DNA of 12,201 nt. Origin: Pseudomonadota bacterium (GTDB lineage: Bacteria; Pseudomonadota; Gammaproteobacteria; Burkholderiales; Burkholderiaceae_C). Where the stretch lies: the NCBI GenBank assembly GCA_023415035.1, contig JAEZLX010000107.1, positions 1 through 12,201 on the forward strand, given 5' to 3'. This document shows positions 8,115 to 12,201 of this stretch, piece after piece. The translations under genes and the position numbers were made by a program. Positions within the stretch are counted from its first letter, which is position 1, and each line of letters begins with the position of its first letter. Under the pieces are notes generated by a model. That model ran no database searches. It was given only the letters and a program-made list of their open reading frames with translations, and had not been told where the DNA came from.

Positions 8115-8152
8115 GCCCGCGCCACCCCGGTTTGCCCGGGCCTGCATGCGGG
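8115..8152. terminator. Possible nested hairpin between convergent genes
   Basis: The 40-base gap between the hisF stop and the stop of the opposite-strand gene can fold into a hairpin with CCCGC (8116-8120) pairing GCGGG (8148-8152) and an inner stem CCCGG (8126-8130) with CCGGG (8136-8140) around a five-base loop. There is no T-tract on either side, so it does not meet the usual rho-independent pattern. In GC-rich DNA such short stems arise by chance, so this is only a candidate transcript end. Confidence 0.2.
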
Positions 8153-8153
8153 A

Positions 8154-8645
8154 TCAGGGCTGTCGGGGCAAGCGCTCCTGGCGTTCCAGCCGGTCTTCCA
8201 GTTCACCCAGGCTGGCGCTCAGGCCGTTGGCGGTCTGCTCGAACAGGCGTGCCAGTTCGGTCTGGGTGCTGGCAATCTGCTGTTGCAGCGTGGCGGTCTG
8301 CGCCTGCTGGCGCTCTTCCAGTCGCGTCATCTCGGATCGCAGGTAGTCTCTCAGATCCGCCAGCCTCGACGCCTCGGCCTTGTCGGCCAGTTGCCGCTGC
8401 TCGGCCGCTTCCTTGCCCAGGCGCCGCACTTCCATCAGGTGCGAGGTCTGGTTGAGCACCATCACGAGCAGGAACACGATCAGCAGCACACCCAGCATGC
8501 CCAGCAGTACCAGGCCCAGTGGTGCCTGCACCTCGGTGAACGCGAAGTTCAGCGTGGTGGGCCGGAACACTTCGTCGAGGTTGAGCGCGACGAAAGCGGC
8601 CACCAGCAGCAGGCAGGCGATGAGAAGGATGGTTCTGGGTTTCAT
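8154..8645 (-). CDS. LapA-like (DUF1049) membrane protein with C-terminal coiled coil
   Basis: A 163-residue protein on the opposite strand to all its neighbours. I prefer the start at 8645 (MKPRTILLIACLL), which puts a basic pair directly before the first membrane helix; an in-frame ATG at 8666 would add seven residues. Two hydrophobic helices are seen, about residues 5-22 and 41-65, separated by a short loop containing the phrase PTTLNFAFTEVQAPLG. This hairpin pattern is that of the LapA/DUF1049 family, whose E. coli member works with LapB in controlling lipopolysaccharide synthesis. The remaining 95 residues are charged and rich in Gln, Glu, Leu and Ala, predicted coiled coil, longer than in E. 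coli LapA (102 residues in all). A role in envelope assembly is inference; the family call is moderate. It converges with hisF and diverges from hisI. Confidence 0.75.
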   Translation of the reverse strand: MKPRTILLIACLLLVAAFVALNLDEVFRPTTLNFAFTEVQAPLGLVLLGMLGVLLIVFLLVMVLNQTSHLMEVRRLGKEAAEQRQLADKAEASRLADLRDYLRSEMTRLEERQQAQTATLQQQIASTQTELARLFEQTANGLSASLGELEDRLERQERLPRQP

Positions 8646-8691
8646 GCCGGCATGGTATCCCGTCATGGCGCGGACGCACAGGGGCGGGGCG

Positions 8692-8700
8692 TGATAGATT
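8692..8700 (+). promoter_or_regulatory. Possible extended -10 element for hisI
   Basis: Because the opposite-strand gene separates hisI from hisF, hisI likely needs its own promoter. The 61-base gap holds TGATAGATT at 8692-8700, an extended -10 form (TG, one base, then TAGATT, 4 of 6 consensus matches). No good -35 is seen at the usual distance. Transcription would start close to 8707, the A of the hisI ATG, so the mRNA might have no leader. Weak evidence based on pattern alone. Confidence 0.3.
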
Positions 8701-8706
8701 TGGGAA

Positions 8707-9096
8707 ATGAACTGGTTGGATCAAGTGAAATGGGACGCGCAGGGCCTGGTGCCTGTCATCGCGCAGGAGCAGGGCAGCGGTGATGTCCTGATGTTCGCGT
8801 GGATGAACCGCGAGGCACTGGAAAAGACCGCCGAGCTCCGCCGCGCGGTCTACTACAGCCGCTCGCGGGGCAAGCTCTGGTACAAGGGCGAGGAGTCCGG
8901 TCACGTGCAGACGGTGCACGAAATCCGTCTGGACTGCGACAACGATGTGGTGCTGCTCAAGGTCACGCAGCTGGGGCACGAACCAGGCATCGCCTGCCAC
9001 ACGGGCCGGCACAGCTGTTTCTACAGCGTGCTCAAGGACAATGCCTGGACTCCGGTCGACCCGGTGCTCAAGGACCCCGAATCCATCTACAAGTGA
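8707..9096 (+). CDS. hisI: Phosphoribosyl-AMP cyclohydrolase (HisI)
   Basis: A 129-residue stand-alone cyclohydrolase that opens the adenine ring of PR-AMP to give ProFAR; in E. coli it is fused with HisE, here the two are separate genes. The diagnostic metal-binding segments are complete: SRSRGKLWYKGEESGHVQ (51-68), LDCDND with Asp76, Cys77, Asp78 and Asp80 (75-80), and ACHTGRHSCFY with Cys97 and Cys104 (96-106). The upstream ribosome-binding signal is poor (GGGA four bases before ATG). hisE starts five bases after its stop, so the pair form a second small his unit. Confidence 0.97.
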   Translation: MNWLDQVKWDAQGLVPVIAQEQGSGDVLMFAWMNREALEKTAELRRAVYYSRSRGKLWYKGEESGHVQTVHEIRLDCDNDVVLLKVTQLGHEPGIACHTGRHSCFYSVLKDNAWTPVDPVLKDPESIYK

Positions 9097-9101
9097 ACAA
9101 C

Positions 9102-9476
9102 ATGTCCGAAACCGATACGCTGGCGCGGCTGGCTGCCGTGCTCGAAAGCCGCCGCCCGGCCAATGGAGGCGATCCCGAGAAGAGCTACGTGGCCCGCCTG
9201 ATGCACAAGGGTCCTGACGCCTTCCTGAAAAAGGTGGGCGAGGAAGCCACCGAAGTTGTGATGGCCGCCAAGGACTGCGGCAATGGCGGCGATGTGCAGA
9301 AGCTCGTCAACGAGGTGGCGGACCTGTGGTTCCACAGCATGGTGGCGCTGGCCTACTATGGCAAGTCGCCCGCCGACGTGGTGGCCGAGCTGGCCCGCCG
9401 CGAGGGGCTCAGCGGCCTTGAGGAAAAGGCCATGCGCAAGGTCAGGGAACGCGAGACCGGGGCTTCCGGGAACTGA
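9102..9476 (+). CDS. hisE: Phosphoribosyl-ATP pyrophosphatase (HisE)
   Basis: A 124-residue protein of the MazG-like all-alpha pyrophosphatase group that hydrolyses PR-ATP to PR-AMP and pyrophosphate, the second step of histidine synthesis. The metal-binding helices are visible as KVGEEATEVVMAAK (44-57) and NEVADLWFH (70-78). I set the start at 9102, five bases after the hisI stop; the frame is open for 303 bases upstream but that is a shadow of hisI. The C-terminal helix ends in a charged tail (EEKAMRKVRERE). It is the last histidine gene here. Confidence 0.96.
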   Translation: MSETDTLARLAAVLESRRPANGGDPEKSYVARLMHKGPDAFLKKVGEEATEVVMAAKDCGNGGDVQKLVNEVADLWFHSMVALAYYGKSPADVVAELARREGLSGLEEKAMRKVRERETGASGN

Positions 9477-9488
9477 AAGGACACGATC

Positions 9489-9884
9489 ATGGCCGATGAC
9501 CGCGACATCATCGATGTGCCCGCCACACTCAAACCGGCCGACGAGAGCCTGCTGACCATCGGCTGGCTCAGTTATGTGTTGCACTTTGTGGTCGCACTGG
9601 CGGCTGTCATCCCCGGCGCCCAGGTGGGCATCGGGCTGCTGGTGGTGGCGCTTATCATCGACCTGGTGAAACGCTCCGACGCCGAGGGGACCTGGCAGGC
9701 CAGCCACTTCTCGTGGCGCATCCGCAGCGTCATCTGGGCAGCGATCCTCTACGTGGTGACCTGGCCGCTGTGGCTGCTCCTGCTGCTGCCCGGCATGGTG
9801 GCGTGGTGCATCATCTCGCTCTGGTTCCTCTACCGCATCATCAAGGGCATGGTCCGCATGAACGACCGTCGCCCGGTGGACTGA
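9489..9884 (+). CDS. Small multi-pass membrane protein, DUF4870-like
   Basis: A 131-residue hydrophobic protein with a good ribosome-binding site (AAAGGA at 9476-9481, seven bases before the ATG). A polar N-terminus of about 20 residues is followed by hydrophobic segments near 22-42, 44-60, 80-100 and 101-118. Between the second and third comes a polar loop GTWQASHFSWRIRSVIW (67-83), a pattern seen in DUF4870-type proteins. The tail RMNDRRPVD is positively charged, suggesting a cytoplasmic C-terminus. No catalytic motif is seen and the function is unknown. It sits 12 bases after hisE and 20 bases before the HIT gene, so it probably shares their transcript. Confidence 0.8.
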   Translation: MADDRDIIDVPATLKPADESLLTIGWLSYVLHFVVALAAVIPGAQVGIGLLVVALIIDLVKRSDAEGTWQASHFSWRIRSVIWAAILYVVTWPLWLLLLLPGMVAWCIISLWFLYRIIKGMVRMNDRRPVD

Positions 9885-9904
9885 TTTTTCCCGTCGTTTT
9901 CTCC

Positions 9905-10270
9905 ATGCACGAACAACACGATCCGAACTGCATCTTCTGCAAGATCATTGCTGGCCAGATTCCCTCGAAGAAGGTCTACGAGGACGAACGCATCTTCGCC
10001 TTCCACGACATCAACCCCTGGGCGCCGGTGCATTTCCTGATGGTGCCCAAGGTGCACGTGCCTTCCATGGCCCAGCTCACCCCCGAGCACGAGGCGCTGA
10101 TGGGCCGGATCATGGTGCTGGCGCCCAGACTGGCGATGGAGCAGGGCTGCCGTCCGTATCCCGAGGGCGGTTTCCGCGTGGTGTGCAACACCGGACAGGA
10201 CGGGGGGCAGGAGGTGCACCACCTGCACGTCCATGTCTTCGGCGGCCCTCGCCCGTGGGCACGTGGCTGA
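9905..10270 (+). CDS. HIT family (HinT-like) nucleotide hydrolase
   Basis: A 121-residue histidine-triad protein. The triad HLHVHVF (106-112) is intact; the middle His108 is the expected nucleophile that forms the nucleotidyl intermediate. The N-terminal DPNCIFCKIIAGQIPSKKVYED and the central FHDINPWAPVHFLMVPK are typical of the HinT branch, which hydrolyses adenosine phosphoramidates and related aminoacyl adenylates. The physiological substrate in bacteria is not settled. I chose the ATG at 9905, which gives the standard N-terminus; the longer open frame from 9713 overlaps the previous gene. The ribosome-binding site is not obvious. Confidence 0.93.
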   Translation: MHEQHDPNCIFCKIIAGQIPSKKVYEDERIFAFHDINPWAPVHFLMVPKVHVPSMAQLTPEHEALMGRIMVLAPRLAMEQGCRPYPEGGFRVVCNTGQDGGQEVHHLHVHVFGGPRPWARG

Positions 10271-10299
10271 CGTGTGCTGGATAACCCTTGCACAGCCGG

Positions 10300-10325
10300 T
10301 TGAACTGGCGGCCACGGCGTAGAAT
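10300..10325 (+). promoter_or_regulatory. Possible promoter for the tat genes
   Basis: The 102-base gap before tatA contains TAGAAT at 10320-10325, 5 of 6 matches to the -10 consensus, and TTGAAC at 10300-10305, a reasonable -35. The spacing between them is only 14 bases, shorter than the usual 16-18, so either the -35 is not used or the promoter is weak. A transcript starting near 10332 would carry a leader of about 40 bases. Confidence 0.35.
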
Positions 10326-10360
10326 CCCACATCAAGGCGCTGGACGCCATTTCAAATACC

Positions 10361-10364
10361 GGAG
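10361..10364 (+). promoter_or_regulatory. Ribosome-binding site of tatA
   Basis: GGAG lies eight bases before the ATG at 10373. It is one of the few strong Shine-Dalgarno matches in the window and fits the high expression expected of TatA; it also rules in favour of 10373 over the out-of-frame ATG at 10365. Confidence 0.7.
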
Positions 10365-10372
10365 ATGCAAAT

Positions 10373-10618
10373 ATGGGTAGTTTTTCGATTTGGCACTGGC
10401 TCATCGTGCTGCTGATCGTGGTCATGGTCTTTGGAACCAAAAAGCTCAAGAACATCGGCTCCGACCTGGGGGGGGCCGTCAAGGGCTTCAAGGACGGCCT
10501 GAAGGAAGGCGAAGCCTCCGCTTCGTCCTCCTCGGCGACGACCCAGCCTCCGCAGGTCACCCAGAACAGCCAGAAGGCCGAGCAGACCACCATCGACGTC
10601 GAAGCCAAGCAGAAGTGA
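10373..10618 (+). CDS. tatA: Sec-independent protein translocase subunit TatA
   Basis: An 81-residue single-span protein that forms the size-fitting pore of the twin-arginine translocase in the inner membrane. It shows an N-terminal membrane helix (about residues 4-20), the hinge FGTKKLKNIGSDLG (20-33), an amphipathic helix AVKGFKDGLKEGE (35-47) and a low-complexity Ser/Ala/Gln tail. Length and order match TatA. A run of eight G at 10468-10475 encodes the Leu-Gly-Gly-Ala junction and is the longest homopolymer I noticed; slippage there would frameshift the protein in the amphipathic helix. Followed, after an unusually long 165-base gap, by tatB. Confidence 0.95.
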   Translation: MGSFSIWHWLIVLLIVVMVFGTKKLKNIGSDLGGAVKGFKDGLKEGEASASSSSATTQPPQVTQNSQKAEQTTIDVEAKQK

Positions 10619-10783
10619 GGCTTCATCCCGCGCCGACTGGCAGGGGATGGCGGGCGTGGGGCGGTGATGCCGGCTCCATGGTGTTCCCTGTCTGAAAGCG
10701 TGTTGCCCGCTGCGTGGCTTGGTCCCATTCCCGCGGCGCGGGTGGCGGGGCGAAGCACAGGGCTGTCCAAGAATGGCTGAGAC

Positions 10784-11287
10784 ATGATCGATCTGGGCAT
10801 TTCCAAGCTTGCACTGATCGGGGCGGTGGCATTGATCGTCATCGGTCCCGAGAAGCTGCCGCGCGTTGCCCGTACCGTGGGCACGCTGCTGGGCAAGGCC
10901 CAGCGTTATGTGGCGGACGTCAAGGCCGAGGTCAACCGCTCGATAGAGCTGGAAGAGCTGCGCAAGATGAAGGAGACGGTCGAATCGGCCGCCCGCGACG
11001 TCGAGTCGAATGTCCGCAGCGAGACCGAAAACTTCGAAAAATCCTGGCAGGAAGCGACGGCCGGTCTCGATGGCACCCCTTCCGACAGCTACGAGAGTGC
11101 GCCGGCACTGGAGCAGATCGGCAGTGACCTGTACCCGGCCTACAAGCATCCCAAGAAGAACTGGCGCCTGAAGAAGGGTGCCGTGCCCCAGTGGTACAAG
11201 GCACGTACCGGCGTGCGCACCAGGGCGCAGTCCGGGGCGGCACGCGTGGCGCGCTTCCGTCCGAAATCCACATCTTCCCTTCGCTGA
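10784..11287 (+). CDS. tatB: Sec-independent protein translocase subunit TatB
   Basis: A 167-residue protein with one N-terminal membrane helix (about residues 6-21), the hinge GPEKLPRVARTVG (21-33) and a long amphipathic and coiled segment (35-85), the TatB layout. With TatC it forms the receptor for twin-arginine signal peptides. Residue 8 is Lys where E. coli TatB has a functionally important Glu. The tail (HPKKNWRLKKGAVPQWYKARTG onward split as HPKKNWRLKK then VPQWYK and RTRAQSGAARVARFRP) is strongly basic. A four-codon ORF (MAET, ATG at 10773) ends in an ATGA overlap with the tatB start, which could couple initiation. The stop shares one base with the tatC start (TGATG). Confidence 0.93.
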   Translation: MIDLGISKLALIGAVALIVIGPEKLPRVARTVGTLLGKAQRYVADVKAEVNRSIELEELRKMKETVESAARDVESNVRSETENFEKSWQEATAGLDGTPSDSYESAPALEQIGSDLYPAYKHPKKNWRLKKGAVPQWYKARTGVRTRAQSGAARVARFRPKSTSSLR

Positions 11288-12090
11288 TGGCCGACCCGAA
11301 CAATCAAGAAGACGAGCTGGCCGGTACCGAGCAGCCGTTCGTCCAGCACCTGATGGAACTGCGGGACCGCCTGCTGTACGCGCTGGCGGGGCTGGCCGTG
11401 TGCATGGTCCTGCTGGCCATCTGGCCCGGCCCGAGCGGGCTGATCGACCTGATCGCCGTTCCCATTCTGTCGCACATGCCGCCCGGCACCGAGAAGCTGA
11501 TTGCCGTCGGCGTGTTCTCACCGTTCTTCGTGCCGCTGAAGGTGCTGGCCATGGCGGCACTGCTGATGTCGCTGCCCTGGTGGATGTACCAGATCTGGTC
11601 CTTTGTGGCGCCGGGCTTGTACAGCCATGAAAAGCGCTTTGCCGTGCCGCTGATCGTCATGGGCAGCGTGCTCGCCTACCTGGGTATTGCCTTTGTCCAG
11701 TTCTTCGTGCTGGACAAGATGTTCGGCTTCATCCAGAAGTTCACGCCCGCCAGCGTGGCCGCCACGCCCGACATCGCATCCTATGTCGAGGCCATCCTGT
11801 CGCTGTACCTGGCCTTCGGCCTGGCCTTCCAGGTGCCGATCGTGGTGATGCTGCTGGTCAAGCTCGACATGGTGTCGATCCAGAAGTTGAAAGACTTCCG
11901 CGGGTATTTCATCGTTGTCGCCTTCATCATCGCGGCCATCGTGACGCCACCCGACGTGATCTCGCAGCTGGCGCTGGCGGTGCCCATGTGCCTGCTCTAC
12001 GAACTGGGGATCTGGGCTTCGCGCTGGTTTGCCAACCCCAAATCCGCGGAGGAAGGCGAGGCCTCAGGCGAAGAGAAAAAGGCCGGCTGA
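11287..12090 (+). CDS. tatC: Sec-independent protein translocase subunit TatC
   Basis: A 267-residue polytopic inner-membrane protein with six predicted helices; it recognises the twin-arginine signal together with TatB. The start at 11287 overlaps the tatB stop by one base; the frame extends upstream only as a shadow of tatB. Key family features are present: FVQHLMELRDRLL (18-30) with Glu24, SPFFVPLK (78-85), FVAPGLYSHEKR (106-117) with Phe106 and Glu115 matching E. coli Phe94 and Glu103, and TPPDVISQ (220-227). The cytoplasmic tail is short and charged (EEGEASGEEKKAG) and its final codons lie in a hairpin described separately. Normal size for the family. Confidence 0.97.
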   Translation: MADPNNQEDELAGTEQPFVQHLMELRDRLLYALAGLAVCMVLLAIWPGPSGLIDLIAVPILSHMPPGTEKLIAVGVFSPFFVPLKVLAMAALLMSLPWWMYQIWSFVAPGLYSHEKRFAVPLIVMGSVLAYLGIAFVQFFVLDKMFGFIQKFTPASVAATPDIASYVEAILSLYLAFGLAFQVPIVVMLLVKLDMVSIQKLKDFRGYFIVVAFIIAAIVTPPDVISQLALAVPMCLLYELGIWASRWFANPKSAEEGEASGEEKKAG

Positions 12091-12100
12091 CGGCCGGCCT
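12071..12100 (-). terminator. Rho-independent terminator-like hairpin reading leftward
   Basis: A perfect 8-bp stem, AGGCCGGC (12080-12087) with GCCGGCCT (12093-12100) and a five-base loop, spans the tatC stop codon. The A-run at 12076-12080 becomes a U-tract after the stem when read on the minus strand, which is the classic terminator arrangement. On the plus strand no T-tract follows. It could stop leftward or antisense transcription before it enters tatC, or its A-run may simply reflect the Lys-Lys codons. Confidence 0.5.
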
Positions 12101-12114
12101 GGCGGGAACTCATC

Positions 12115-12140
12115 AGCGGGCGCAAGCCCGCTTTCTTTTT
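12115..12140 (+). terminator. Rho-independent terminator after tatC
   Basis: A perfect 7-bp stem, AGCGGGC (12115-12121) with GCCCGCT (12126-12132), closes a GCAA tetraloop and is followed directly by TTCTTTTT. This is a textbook intrinsic terminator placed 24 bases after the tatC stop, and it probably ends the transcript carrying tatABC and perhaps the genes before them. Confidence 0.9.
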
Positions 12141-12144
12141 GGCT

Positions 12145-12174
12145 CTGTCACCTAATCGTGTTGGCGGGTAAGAT
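12145..12174 (+). promoter_or_regulatory. Possible promoter of the last gene
   Basis: TAAGAT (12169-12174) matches 5 of 6 bases of the -10 consensus, and CTGTCA (12145-12150) matches 4 of 6 of the -35, spaced by 18 bases. It lies just after the tat terminator, where a new transcription unit would be expected to begin. The start point would fall at about 12181-12183, on or next to the ATG, suggesting a leaderless mRNA. Confidence 0.4.
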
Positions 12175-12182
12175 GGTGCACC

Positions 12183-12201
12183 ATGCGCCGTCGCGACTTC
12201 C
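12183..12201 (+). CDS. 5' end of an unknown gene with a possible Tat signal peptide
   Basis: Only six codons are in the window: ATG followed by codons for RRRDF, then the sequence ends. The RRxF pattern right after the start matches the n-region of a twin-arginine signal peptide (consensus S/T-R-R-x-F-L-K), so the product may be exported by the Tat machine encoded just upstream. There is no clear Shine-Dalgarno. Six residues cannot identify the protein, and an overlapping frame starting at 12173 (MVHHAPS) is also open to the end of the window. Confidence 0.45.

Noticed and set aside
9713..9904. N-terminal extension of the HIT protein
   Set aside because: It overlaps the small membrane protein gene and is compositionally biased; HinT proteins start close to the CIFCKI motif.
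10714..11127. 137-codon plus-strand frame overlapping the tatB start
   Set aside because: It is a shadow frame of tatB and the spacer; its N-terminal part is low-complexity Arg/Gly and TatB motifs lie in the other frame.
1..12201. Search for tRNA, rRNA, CRISPR repeats, insertion-sequence ends or integrase genes
   Set aside because: By eye I found no tRNA-like cloverleaf, repeat-spacer array, long direct or inverted repeats, or transposase motifs; the window is densely coding core chromosome.

Overview
The window is GC-rich and almost fully coding. Its gene order and protein motifs fit a betaproteobacterium, probably Burkholderiales. That placement rests on the order ABC-2 permease, BolA, murA, hisGDCBHAF(I)(E), small membrane protein, HIT protein, tatABC, plus the style of the proteins: short-form HisG, dehydratase-only HisB, and a TatB with a basic C-terminal tail. 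No genus can be fixed from sequence alone. I see no rRNA, tRNA, CRISPR array, insertion sequence or integrase; this is core chromosome, not an island.

Layout. Bases 1-636 hold the 3' part of an ABC-2 transporter permease, followed by a BolA/IbaG-type gene (649-903) and murA (908-2176), the first committed step of peptidoglycan synthesis. From 2173 to 8113 runs a compact histidine block: hisG, hisD, hisC, hisB, hisH, hisA, hisF. Genes overlap by ATGA or lie a few bases apart, which suggests one transcript with translational coupling. A LapA-like membrane/coiled-coil gene on the opposite strand (8154-8645) then breaks the block. Next come hisI and hisE (8707-9476), a small membrane protein, a HIT-family hydrolase, and tatA, tatB, tatC (10373-12090). 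A clear rho-independent terminator follows tatC. The last 19 bases start a new gene whose first residues, MRRRDF, look like a twin-arginine signal.

How the genes work together. HisG (short form, needing HisZ, which is not in the window) joins ATP and PRPP. HisE and HisI process the product to ProFAR, HisA isomerises it, HisH and HisF make IGP, and HisB, HisC and HisD finish the pathway. A histidinol-phosphate phosphatase is also absent, so at least two pathway genes must lie elsewhere. TatABC form the twin-arginine export machine.

The main anomaly is in hisA. Codon 144 (7021-7023) is an in-frame amber stop in an otherwise full-length, in-frame gene. It sits in a patch where the substrate-stacking Trp of the family signature DGWSKLTGH has become Gly and a Leu has become Arg. 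Either this is a local sequence error or the strain has a broken, probably auxotrophic hisA. I found no convincing novel system. Secondary points of interest are the antisense gene inside the his block, possible leaderless starts at hisI and at the last gene, two terminator-like hairpins of opposite polarity at the end of tatC, and a G8 tract in tatA.
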